From assembly GCA_036392935.1 (NCBI GenBank), contig DASVWZ010000147.1, positions 6,035-70,034 on the forward strand: a DNA stretch of 64,000 nucleotides, written 5' to 3'. Source of the DNA: DASVWZ01 sp036392935. GTDB lineage: Bacteria; Acidobacteriota; Terriglobia; Terriglobales; Acidobacteriaceae. Both the position numbers and the translations under genes were made by a program. Positions 17,460-25,541 of the stretch are shown here, piece by piece (the first letter of the stretch is position 1; every line of letters starts with the position of its first letter). Under the pieces are notes generated by a model. It had not been told where the DNA came from and did no database searches. It worked only from the letters and a program-made list of their open reading frames with translations.

Positions 17460-17651
17460 CTACGATGCCCGGCGCTGTCCCTGGTCCTTCTTTTCTACTT
17501 GGTCATCGGTCGAGCCTTCGTGCTCGCCGCGGTTGGGAAGTTTCTGCACGTCCTGACCTTGACCCTGCTTCCGGCGCTCTTCTTCGCTCTGGTTGCGCGG
17601 ATCGTTGGGATTGTTGGGATTGTTCTGCTTCTGGTTCGGATTATCTGTCAT
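17460..17651 (-). CDS. Small disordered Asn/Gln-rich protein
   Basis: 63 aa with no Cys, Trp, Phe or Tyr. The first 20 residues are repeats of Asn, Pro and Gln (NPNQKQNNPNNPNDPRNQ); the rest is charged (EEERRKQGQGQDVQ...). AGGAGG stands 8 nt before the ATG and a clear intrinsic terminator follows, so I treat it as a real gene despite low complexity. It is predicted to be fully disordered and soluble. Composition is reminiscent of hydrophilin or stress small proteins, but no family assignment is possible. Confidence 0.7.
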   Translation of the reverse strand: MTDNPNQKQNNPNNPNDPRNQSEEERRKQGQGQDVQKLPNRGEHEGSTDDQVEKKDQGQRRAS

Positions 17652-17843
17652 GTTGGTGTCCTCCTGTTTTTAAATATTGGCTAACTAAAAAATCAGTTAA
17701 CTAACTCTTGCGAACAGACATTAGGTGACCAATCTGCAATTGGGGTTGGACGCGCCGCCTCACTTTTTTCCCCGATGCCGCCTCCCGCGCCGTTTAATTT
17801 CGCGATTCCCCTACAGTGCGCAGTGTATTCTCGCGCCCGGTCT

Positions 17844-17849
17844 TATAAT
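17844..17849 (+). promoter_or_regulatory. TATAAT box 10 nt before the glycerate kinase start
   Basis: Perfect TATAAT followed by a pyrimidine-only 10-nt spacer and then ATG (17860). This supports 17860 as start and a leader of at most ~4 nt. Confidence 0.5.
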
Positions 17850-17859
17850 TTTCCTTCCT

Positions 17860-19260
17860 ATGTCAGAAGCCGCAGGCCAGCACGAACGGCGCGCCATCGA
17901 AATGCGCGTCACCGCGCGCCAGCTTTTCGACCACGCTCTCGCCGAATCGAGCATTGAGCGCGCCTTCGAGCGCCACGTCTCCTGCGAGCGCGGCGTGCTG
18001 CGCATTTCTGAAGATCTCTACGACCTTCATTCTTACGGACGCGTCTTCGTCGTCTCCATCGGCAAGGCCGCGCACACCATGGTCAAAGCGCTCGCATCCC
18101 AGGCCGGACAGCGCTTTGAAGGCATCGTGGCAACTTCCGTGCAACCCGCCGCGCAGCTCCCCGGCTTCCGCTATTTCTTTGGCGGACACCCAACTCCCAA
18201 CGAAGAATCCGTCCGCGCCGCGCAAGCCATCCTCAAGTCGATGGAAGCGCAGAACCCGGCCTCGCTGGTAATTTTTCTTCTGAGCGGAGGCGGTTCCTCC
18301 ATCGCCGAAACTCCCATCGACCACGAAATCTCTCTCGCCGATCTCGTCGCCACCTACGCCGCGCTCGTCCACTCCGGCGCGCCCATCGCCGAAATCAACG
18401 CCATCCGCAAACATCTTTCCGCCATCAAAGGTGGACGCCTCGCCGCAGCCGCCTCCGGCGCGCAACTCGTCTCCATTCTCGTCTCCGACGTGCCTGACAA
18501 CACGCCCGACGCGCTCGCCTCCGGCCCAACCATGCCCGATTCCACCACCGTCGAAGACTGCCATCGCATCGCCGCCAAATACGAAATGCTCAAGCACTTC
18601 CCCGCTTCCGTGCGCGAGCTCTTTCAAATGCATGCGCTCGAAGAAACGCCGAAGTCCGACGATGCTGCATTCGTGCACAGCCGCTGGTGGACTGTGCTTT
18701 CAAACGCGACTCTGCTTGAAGCAGCTAAGGCTGAAGCCGAGCGTCAGGGATTTCTGGTTGAAATCGACAATCGCTGCGACGATTGGGACTACGCCGACGC
18801 GGCCAATTATTTATTGAAGCGTCTGCATGAATTGCGCAAGCAAGCCGAGCGCGTCTGCCTGCTCTCCGGAGGAGAAGTCACCGTCAAAGTCACCCGCAGC
18901 GGCGGCGTTGGCGGACGCAACCAGCAGTTCACGCTCGCCTGCGCCGAAAAAATCGCCGGACAAAGCATCACCGTGCTCAGCGCCGGCACCGACGGCATCG
19001 ACGGCAACAGCCCCGCCGCCGGAGCCCTCGTCGACGGAACCACCACCGCCCGCGCGAAGTCGAAGATGCTAGCAGGTGTGAACGAAAAGATGCTGGAACA
19101 CACGAAGCCGCTGACAGGAGAAAAGTCGCGCGGGCTCGATCCAGCGCTCGCTCTGTCAAACTTCAACGCGTACCCGTTCTTCGACGCTCTCGGCGACGCC
19201 ATCATCACCGGCCCCACCGGCAACAACCTCCGCGACCTCCGCCTCCTGCTGGCGTATTAA
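17860..19260 (+). CDS. Glycerate 2-kinase (MOFRL family)
   Basis: 466 aa from ATG 17860. An upstream in-frame start (17725) adds 45 residues of non-homologous character that run through the -10 box, so it is rejected. GKAAHTMVKAL, GGHPTPNEESVRAA, FLLSGGGSSI, NAIRKHLSAIKGGRLA and the C-terminal MOFRL region (GGRNQQFTLACAEKI, AGTDGIDGNSPAAGA) define the family. It phosphorylates D-glycerate to 2-phosphoglycerate, feeding glyoxylate or sugar-acid breakdown products into glycolysis. Confidence 0.93.
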   Translation: MSEAAGQHERRAIEMRVTARQLFDHALAESSIERAFERHVSCERGVLRISEDLYDLHSYGRVFVVSIGKAAHTMVKALASQAGQRFEGIVATSVQPAAQLPGFRYFFGGHPTPNEESVRAAQAILKSMEAQNPASLVIFLLSGGGSSIAETPIDHEISLADLVATYAALVHSGAPIAEINAIRKHLSAIKGGRLAAAASGAQLVSILVSDVPDNTPDALASGPTMPDSTTVEDCHRIAAKYEMLKHFPASVRELFQMHALEETPKSDDAAFVHSRWWTVLSNATLLEAAKAEAERQGFLVEIDNRCDDWDYADAANYLLKRLHELRKQAERVCLLSGGEVTVKVTRSGGVGGRNQQFTLACAEKIAGQSITVLSAGTDGIDGNSPAAGALVDGTTTARAKSKMLAGVNEKMLEHTKPLTGEKSRGLDPALALSNFNAYPFFDALGDAIITGPTGNNLRDLRLLLAY

Positions 19261-19314
19261 GCCGTCTGTCCGGCACCGATGCCGGTGACGAAAGAAGCAT
19301 TTAAACTGATATAA

Positions 19315-20055
19315 ATGGGTGTCTACAGGACGGAAAACAAGCCGGGGCCAGAACCACATAAGTGGCCCGTCGTGAAAGTGGCCGACATTGGAACGGATCA
19401 ACCATTTGTTCAGGGAATCCTAGACCTACCGCCGATTGTCGAGGCCGGAACCATCCGCGATCCTCGGCGGCAAAAGGTAAAGGAGGCAATTCTATCAATC
19501 CTCATGGACGGTCTTATGCCGGCGTTTTTGGAATTACAGCGGATTAGGGCGTCCGTGGGAAAAGAACTGCCCCTGATGAACCGGCAGCAACTTTACGAAG
19601 ACCTTTGCCGAAAGCTCTGGAAGTCCTACAAGGACTTGACGGAAAAAGTAGCACGTCTAATGGGATTCAAGATCGGATTCTTATTCGACAACGACAAGAA
19701 ATTCCGCGATGGCCTGAAGGAATTTCGTGAACAGAACCCTAGGCTACGGCAAGGATTCGAAAAGCTCCTACAGGACCTGCGATCGGAATGGCAGAACGAT
19801 CTTGCCAAGTTCCGTAACACATGGCTGGAACACCAGACCTCTGATCCACGGAAGTTTCAGAAATTCTATACGCCCGAGTATGCGGAGTTTCTGTTCAACT
19901 CCGTTTGGCGAGCAATCGTAGACATCCTGCCGAATCTATTGGAGCTACGTCTCGGGGATGGTTGGCTCCTAATCGAACAAGATCCGAATGACCCAGGCCC
20001 ACGATGGCCGGGACGTTTCCGCTACTCCCACGCCGCTTTCCGCGATTTGAAATAG
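19315..20055 (+). CDS. Unknown charged helical protein
   Basis: 246 aa, no family recognised and no signal peptide or membrane helix. Residues ~55-200 are rich in Lys, Arg and Glu and look almost wholly helical (KLWKSYKDLTEKVARLMG, FEKLLQDLRSEWQNDLAKF); the C-terminus is Trp/Gly/Pro-rich (GDGWLLIEQDPNDPGPRW). Codon use is less GC-biased than in neighbours, so lateral acquisition is plausible. It opens the accessory-looking block 19.3-23.4 kb. No Shine-Dalgarno is seen before the ATG. Confidence 0.65.
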   Translation: MGVYRTENKPGPEPHKWPVVKVADIGTDQPFVQGILDLPPIVEAGTIRDPRRQKVKEAILSILMDGLMPAFLELQRIRASVGKELPLMNRQQLYEDLCRKLWKSYKDLTEKVARLMGFKIGFLFDNDKKFRDGLKEFREQNPRLRQGFEKLLQDLRSEWQNDLAKFRNTWLEHQTSDPRKFQKFYTPEYAEFLFNSVWRAIVDILPNLLELRLGDGWLLIEQDPNDPGPRWPGRFRYSHAAFRDLK

Positions 20056-20488
20056 CTCGTCCGCACGGGCGCTTATGTCTGGTAGCAGTGCCGTACGCTT
20101 GCCATCCTTGAGCGAGCGCCTTCTGCGAAGCGCGGGATCTGGGCGAACCGCGCTGCCTCCGCGCCTCTCGCGAACCATCAAGTGCGCACCCTGGCTCGCG
20201 TCCTTATTCAAGCGGCACCGGAACCTCGGGTCTCGCGCCATCCGAGAACTCAGAACTACTATCCGGATTGCGGAACCAGCGGCACGGGCCCGACGCCGCC
20301 GGCCCCTGGTTCTGAGAATCCACCTAGGCTATCCATTTTGTGATCTCACCCTCACTCTTATACGGCATCGTGGTGGCGTACGTGGGGTTATCTTGTAGAT
20401 TCACCTGTGCCCTTCCGATTGCCTACCAGCACGACTTCTAGTAGGGTGCTGATTGTAGAGGGGGAATTTAGGTAACGGGGAGGCTACC
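20056..20488. other. 433-bp spacer with a strong hairpin, no supported gene
   Basis: Short frames on both strands lack ribosome-binding sites and sensible composition. A stable hairpin lies at 20273-20312: GAACCAG...CTGGTTC outer stem with GGGCC/GGCCC inside. It has no T-tract, so it is not an obvious terminator. Confidence 0.5.
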
Positions 20489-21979
20489 TTGTCCCGCTTT
20501 TTGGCTATCACCTTTTTTCGTCTCGTACAGCAACGCGCCGCGACATTCCAGTCGGACGTCATCACTTACGCTGCCGCAAAGCTGCCATTCGCGACGGTTC
20601 TTGCCGTAACTACGGTGGGGCTTTCGGGGTGCTACAACCATCAGTTTCAGAAATCTGAGCCGGCCGCCGTGAAGGGGATAAAAAGCAAAGTTCAAATCGG
20701 TGTCATCGAGTTCGATGACATGGGCGAGCTTTTTAACCGGTGTGATCTTTCTCCCCAAGATGACCAACCCTGCCAACTAATTGAGGTGCAAAAGTGGATC
20801 GAGCTCCAACGAAAAGCCGCCGCACCGGTGCCAACGGTAGTTGTAACGTTTGTTCACGGCTGGGATAACAACGCGGCCCCATCGAACGACGACCTGCGCC
20901 AATTCAGCACAGAGCTTGACCGGCTTCAGTACGGATCTGAGGCGTCCTTGCACGTCATCGGTGTTTACATCGGCTGGCGTGGCAGTAGTACGCCCGGGAG
21001 ACATACGATTGAATATTTTTGGACCGTATTCAATAGGGAGGCCGCCGCTCACCGGGTTGCGTCGGTTTCTGCCACAGAAGTGCTATTTCGCATTCGCGAT
21101 TCCGCCAAAAAAACCTTGCCGGGAGTTGGACGAGGCGGATTCGTTCTCGTTGGTCATTCGTTTGGAGGCTTGATCGTCGAGCGAACACTGGCGCAAGCCC
21201 TAACCGCATTCATGGTCCTCAGCGCAGACAGAAACCCCGACGACCGCACCTGTGAAGGAGGGGGAGTTCAACCTTTCGCCGACCTGACGGTCCTGATTAA
21301 CCCCGCGATTGATGCAATCGAGACGCAACAGCTCATAGACATGATGAAAAGGGCGCGAGTCAAGACTTGTTCGCCGAACAAGGGCTTTCAACCGCCGCTA
21401 TTAGGTTCGATTAAATCGCAGACAGACAACGCGACTGGATTCGCATTTGTTTTCGGGCATACTTTGGAAAGCGAAAACAAGGTTTTCCGCCACTACGGCG
21501 ATGCTCCTGCTCTAAGCTCCGAAACCGATCCAAAGCCGCCCAGCCAGTGGTCGGTGTACAAGCACACCGCTGGCTCACTCTCTTACTACCAGAACTATTG
21601 TTTCATCGAGGATGGCAACGCAGGGGACAACGCCTGCAAAGACGTTGCCAAGGAAGTCAACGAGGAAAGGAACAAACTGGGGAATCCTAAGGAGGCGTCG
21701 CTAGCGTTTCCAAAGAATACGCCGAACTATCAACAAGCGTTTGCTAACAGTGCATATCCCAACCCTGTTGCGCAAAACCTCTATACACGATTTCGAGGCA
21801 AATGCACGTACGACAAATGCGATGTCTGGAACAATACGCCGTATTGGATCTTTACCGTACCGAACGACGTGGTAGCAGGCCATAGCGGCTGGGCAAGTTC
21901 GAAGTTGGCACTTCTTCTTGAGGATATAGTCAGAGAGACTTTACTCGCAGAAAAATCTAAAACCATTGGATTTGATTGA
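20489..21979 (+). CDS. Lipoprotein-like alpha/beta-hydrolase
   Basis: 496 aa from a TTG start with GGGGAGG 5 nt upstream. A hydrophobic stretch ends in the lipobox-like LSGC (Cys48), suggesting export and lipid anchoring, although the n-region is long. Hydrolase-fold hints follow: TFVHGWDNN (oxyanion strand, ~residues 120-128) and the nucleophile elbow GHSFGG (Ser224). The region beyond ~300 carries several Cys residues and no family I know. It is possibly a lipase or esterase of DUF900-like type. It stands alone in the accessory block. Confidence 0.7.
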   Translation: MSRFLAITFFRLVQQRAATFQSDVITYAAAKLPFATVLAVTTVGLSGCYNHQFQKSEPAAVKGIKSKVQIGVIEFDDMGELFNRCDLSPQDDQPCQLIEVQKWIELQRKAAAPVPTVVVTFVHGWDNNAAPSNDDLRQFSTELDRLQYGSEASLHVIGVYIGWRGSSTPGRHTIEYFWTVFNREAAAHRVASVSATEVLFRIRDSAKKTLPGVGRGGFVLVGHSFGGLIVERTLAQALTAFMVLSADRNPDDRTCEGGGVQPFADLTVLINPAIDAIETQQLIDMMKRARVKTCSPNKGFQPPLLGSIKSQTDNATGFAFVFGHTLESENKVFRHYGDAPALSSETDPKPPSQWSVYKHTAGSLSYYQNYCFIEDGNAGDNACKDVAKEVNEERNKLGNPKEASLAFPKNTPNYQQAFANSAYPNPVAQNLYTRFRGKCTYDKCDVWNNTPYWIFTVPNDVVAGHSGWASSKLALLLEDIVRETLLAEKSKTIGFD

Positions 21980-22485
21980 TCCATCACGGAAGAGTCGGGG
22001 ATGAGCGGACCGGCCTTCCAGCCGCCGGCACCGTCATCGCTGTGGGGTGCCCATGCCTTCAGCCCTGCCGCAACCATCCCCCCACCATTGTCATTCCGAG
22101 TGAGCGTTCTTTGCGGCCGAGGAATCTGCTGTTACCGAATTCCAAACGCCCGCACCATATCGGGGCTCGCCTTCACAGCTTGCGGAAAAAGCCAACTAGA
22201 ACCACGCTTTTGGGCGGCGCAGCGGTTCACCGCTGCGATAAAAGCTCTGCTTTGAATCTACGGCTTTAGCCGCTGAGGGGCCTCGTATCAGGGCACGCCT
22301 TCAGGCGTGCCAACAACGACCAACGAAGAGATCCTTCCGCCCTGCCGAAGGCGGTTGCGCAGGGCGCAGCCCGCAGCAACACAAAAAATGTGGGAGACAA
22401 TGTGGAGACAGACGGAACGCCCCAGTACCTTCGAACCTTCAATCCGCACCGTTTCGATCTGCCCAACCTCGCATGCCGCCACCGG

Positions 22486-22552
22486 GCGCGCCGAAAATCA
22501 ACCATGAGCCACGGCCCAGAAACAGCATCTACTGACGACTAATGACTGATTT
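22486..22552. repeat. Direct-repeat module, copy A
   Basis: Begins GCGCGCCGAAAATCAACC and continues ATGAGCCACGGCC; 30 of 31 bases match copy B at 22656. It is followed by three degenerate CTGAYGA heptamers (22532-22552). Confidence 0.75.
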
Positions 22553-22655
22553 CTCTGCGCCCCAATCCAGACAGTAACCCTGGCCACCACAGAACTCGGC
22601 CGAACCCTTCTTTAAGCGTCGCCCTCGGCGACGCCATGAACGGTGAGGCCATCGC

Positions 22656-22733
22656 GCGCGCCGAAAATCAAGCATGAGCCACGGCCTCAAAACCGCATTT
22701 TACTGATGACTGATAACTGACGACTGATGGCTG
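22656..22733. repeat. Direct-repeat module, copy B
   Basis: The same 31-bp head as copy A with one change, 170 bp downstream, again followed by heptamers: CTGATGA CTGATAA CTGACGA CTGATGG (22703-22730). Confidence 0.75.
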
Positions 22734-22970
22734 CTTTTTGACGCAGCTAGCCCCCCTATCGTCCTATGACCATTTTTTCGCTCGCCAGCTTGCGATGTCA
22801 ATGATCATCGGTCAATTCTCACCATGCATTCCCATTTTGGGAAAAGCCGCGACCCTCCCCGCAAATCCCTTGACCTCACTTCTCCACTTCCCCACAATCG
22901 AAGTAGCACGTTCGCTCTTTGACAACCCAACTTTCGCTCGGAGTATCGAAGCGCGCACCCGTTCGCCCGG

Positions 22971-23000
22971 TGTACCTCTGTGTGCTCTGTGGTTAGCGCC
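22971..23000. repeat. Dispersed 'CTCTGTGTGCTCTGTGGTTA' repeat
   Basis: Member of the family whose reverse complement translates as NHRAHRG; related to 8053-8086 and 39222-39300. Confidence 0.5.
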
Positions 23001-23060
23001 TTTTTCTGAATTCGCAATAATCCGTGCGGATCCGTGCAAAATCCGTCTCCGACCGTTTTG

Positions 23061-23100
23061 GCTGACGGCTGATAGCTGACGGCTGATAGCTGACAGCTAT
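23061..23100. repeat. Tandem array of 14-bp (2 x 7) units
   Basis: GCTGACGGCTGATA occurs twice in perfect tandem, then GCTGACAGCTAT. The unit is itself a doubled heptamer, GCTGACG/GCTGATA, of the same type as the heptamers at 22532 and 22703. Confidence 0.85.
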
Positions 23101-23369
23101 CTCCTTTGTTTTCTATATTTTGATATGTAACTATATTTAGAATCAATGACTTGCCGAGTACCCGTTGAGGGCAACTCAATGGAATCAGCAATTTAGCCCA
23201 TTTTTATATTTTTTTATGTGGGTATATTAACCAAAGAGTAAACGCCCCAGCCGACCACACCAACCCATTCGCTTTCAATAGCTTACCTATAAACCACTCA
23301 AACCAAGGGAGTTGCGACTAAGCACACCGCTAACCAACTGATGTAAAAGGATTTACCGCAGAGTAAAGC

Positions 23370-24284
23370 TTAGAACAGCCGGGTAATGCCTTCTTCAAGC
23401 ACCAGGACGCGATCCTCCACGCCGGCCTGGCGCGCTTCCTGCTCGAGCAGTTGCAGCGGCTCGTTCATCGGCTCATGTGAGAGCTTGAAAGTGCCGTAGT
23501 GCATGGGGACCATCCAGCGCGACTTGAGGTCGAGGAATGCACGCGTAGCATCGGCCGGGTTGGTATGCACATTACGGAACGATGGCGGATCGTAAGCGCC
23601 AATCGGAAGCAGGGCCAGCTCCGGCGCTAGCCGCTTGCCGATCTCGCGAAAGCCCGCGAAATACGCCGTGTCGCCCGCGTGATAAACCGAATGTTTGCCA
23701 TCGTTTAGCACATACCCGCCGTATCCGCGATGCGAATCTTTGAGCACCCGTGCGCCCCAATGCCGCGAGGGCACGTGGGTTACGGTCAGCGAGTCGAACG
23801 CATGGCTGCCCCACCAATCGAGTTCGATGATCTCGCTAAACCCAATATCCGCAATCAGATCGGAAACATGGCGCGGAACGACAATGGCCGGCGCGTGACC
23901 GGTTTTACGCAATGTGTGATTCACCAGAGCGCGCAACGACGGCCGATGCAGGTGATCGAAGTGCGCGTGCGTAACGAGAATCAGATCGATGGCAGGAAGA
24001 TCGGGCACCCGCAGGCCCGGCTTGCGCAGGCGCTTCAGCACAAACAGCCACGGCGCAAAGTTCGGATCGATGACGATGTTTTTCCCGCCCATCTGCAGAA
24101 AAAAACTGGCGTGTCCAATGAAAGTCAATCCCAACTGGCCGTTGGTCACCAGCTGCGGCTTGTGCGTGCTTCCGGTGCAGGGAGTCACTGCGGAATGGCG
24201 CACCAGACGGCCGAATGCCTGCGCGCGGCGGCGCAATGCGGGACTAAGCGTGGCTTTCAACACCTCTTGGCGTTCGCCTCCCAC
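23370..24284 (-). CDS. MBL-fold metallo-hydrolase (NAPE-PLD/UlaG-like)
   Basis: 304 aa with a GTG start; a TTG eight codons in is an alternative. The zinc signature THAHFDHLH gives His106, His108, Asp110 and His111; further ligands are in HVPSRHWGAR, VYHAGDTAYF and VPMHYGTF. The layout, with an N-terminal helical extension and LTFIGHASFFLQ before the first motif, is that of the NAPE-PLD-like branch, which includes phospholipases and lactonases. Cytoplasmic as far as visible. Substrate is not deducible. Confidence 0.88.
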   Translation of the reverse strand: MGGERQEVLKATLSPALRRRAQAFGRLVRHSAVTPCTGSTHKPQLVTNGQLGLTFIGHASFFLQMGGKNIVIDPNFAPWLFVLKRLRKPGLRVPDLPAIDLILVTHAHFDHLHRPSLRALVNHTLRKTGHAPAIVVPRHVSDLIADIGFSEIIELDWWGSHAFDSLTVTHVPSRHWGARVLKDSHRGYGGYVLNDGKHSVYHAGDTAYFAGFREIGKRLAPELALLPIGAYDPPSFRNVHTNPADATRAFLDLKSRWMVPMHYGTFKLSHEPMNEPLQLLEQEARQAGVEDRVLVLEEGITRLF

Positions 24285-24485
24285 GACGATGGAACGGGAC
24301 CGGATATGCTCGATTGGTGTTGGGATGCGGCTCTCCGCGTACAGTTTGGTTGAAATGATTGCACTTCTATTTTAGGACAGCAGTACATAGAAAGCGTTGA
24401 TTAAATCGCAACCTGTTTTGTGGCTCCGGGTACTCAGGTAATATTAAAAAGCTCTCCTATTTGGATTGAATTTCGAGGTGAAAAG

Positions 24486-25370
24486 ATGCAAGTCGCATTC
24501 CTGGGACTGGGAATCATGGGCCGCTCAATGGCGTCGAACCTGGCGAAAGCCGGTCATAACGTTACAGTTTGGACGCGTAGCGGAGACAAGAATATAGAAG
24601 GCACAAAGCCGGCAAATTCTCCGGCGGAGGCCGCGGCTGGAGCCGAAGTGATCTGGACCTGCGTTTCGGATACGAAGGCAGTCGAAAGCATTTTGTTTGG
24701 TCCGCAAGGAGTAAACGAAGCGCTCGCCCCGGGGCAGATTTTTGTGGATTCGAGCACGATTTCGCCTTCCGCCACGCGGCAGTTCGCCGAGCGCGTGCGG
24801 GCAAAAGGCGCGCAGTACGTCGATGCGCCGGTTACCGGGTCGAAGATCGGGGCGGAAAATGGGACGCTGATTTTTATTGTGGGTGGAGAGGAATCGGCGA
24901 TTGAAAAAATCAAGCCACTGTTTGCCGCCATGGGAAAAAAATTCTGCCGCATGGGCGATGTGGGCAAAGGCCAGGTCGCCAAGCTGGCGATGAACCTGCA
25001 AATCGCCATGATTTATGAGGGGTTTGCGGAGGGGCTGACGCTGGCGGCGAAACTGGGGGTGGATGCGCAGACGCTGATTCCGCTGATTGAAGCTTCGATG
25101 ATCCGGTCGGGCGTGACGGATTACAAAGCGCCGTTTGTGCTGAAACACGATTTTTCGCCGAATTTTCCTTTACGGCTGATGAGGAAAGACATCCGGCTGG
25201 CGCTCGAAGCTGCGAAAGAAGCGCGCGTGAAGCTGCCGGGACTCGAAACCGTGGAAGAGATGTATGATTTGGCGACGGAAGACGGTCACGAGAACGAAGA
25301 TTATGCCGCTACTTTGACGCTGCTGGAGAAATGGGCGGGAGTCGAGGTGACGTCGACCGTGGCGGCGTAG
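24486..25370 (+). CDS. NAD(P)-dependent beta-hydroxyacid dehydrogenase (HIBADH/GlyR-like)
   Basis: 294 aa from ATG 24486, chosen because GAGGTG lies 6 nt upstream and the Rossmann motif FLGLGIMGRSMASNL then sits at the N-terminus. VDAPVTGSKIGAENGTL is the substrate-binding signature, and GKGQVAKLAMN carries the catalytic Lys. Members reduce glyoxylate or succinic semialdehyde, or oxidise 3-hydroxyisobutyrate; the SKIGAENGTL segment (rather than GGVAGA) favours a glyoxylate/succinic-semialdehyde reductase-like role. Confidence 0.9.
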   Translation: MQVAFLGLGIMGRSMASNLAKAGHNVTVWTRSGDKNIEGTKPANSPAEAAAGAEVIWTCVSDTKAVESILFGPQGVNEALAPGQIFVDSSTISPSATRQFAERVRAKGAQYVDAPVTGSKIGAENGTLIFIVGGEESAIEKIKPLFAAMGKKFCRMGDVGKGQVAKLAMNLQIAMIYEGFAEGLTLAAKLGVDAQTLIPLIEASMIRSGVTDYKAPFVLKHDFSPNFPLRLMRKDIRLALEAAKEARVKLPGLETVEEMYDLATEDGHENEDYAATLTLLEKWAGVEVTSTVAA

Positions 25371-25541
25371 ATTGCTCAGCAAACCGCGCTGGGACTCGAA
25401 GGAGCGCATCCTGGCAACAAGTACCGTCGTAACCACGCGACAAGCGCCTATTACAGAATTATTACACTGGCAGCGTCGCCCTCCTGCTAGCCTAACTTAA
25501 GCCTTTTCAGCCATTTCTTAAAAAGCTAGGGACACCAATCT

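Larger units (their letters stand above)
21980..23369. other. 1.39-kb non-coding region packed with small repeats
   Basis: No ORF here has a ribosome-binding site or a protein-like sequence. The DNA is a mosaic of dispersed elements: GCAGCGG-TTCA-CCGCTGC (about 22218-22235), GGCACGCCT-TC-AGGCGTGCC (about 22293-22312), GCGTCGCC-CTC-GGCGACGC (about 22615-22633), duplicated modules and heptamer arrays listed separately. From ~23100 to 23345 it turns strongly AT-rich. Confidence 0.7.

Noticed and set aside
17863..18678. 271-codon minus-strand frame opposite glycerate kinase
   Set aside because: Gly/Asp/Val-rich shadow lying wholly inside a gene with clear MOFRL-family motifs.
20075..20398. Plus-strand frame of 107 codons
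   Set aside because: No ribosome-binding site, biased composition, and interrupted by a strong hairpin; an overlapping minus-strand frame looks equally random.
22486..23100. Possible CRISPR array
   Set aside because: Repeats are only 7-14 bp tandem units or two copies of a 31-bp head; there are no regular spacers and no cas genes.
22001..23191. Several short frames in the repeat-rich spacer
   Set aside because: Their sequences are translations of dispersed repeats (NHRAHRG-, QLSAVSYQPSA-type peptides) and lack start signals.
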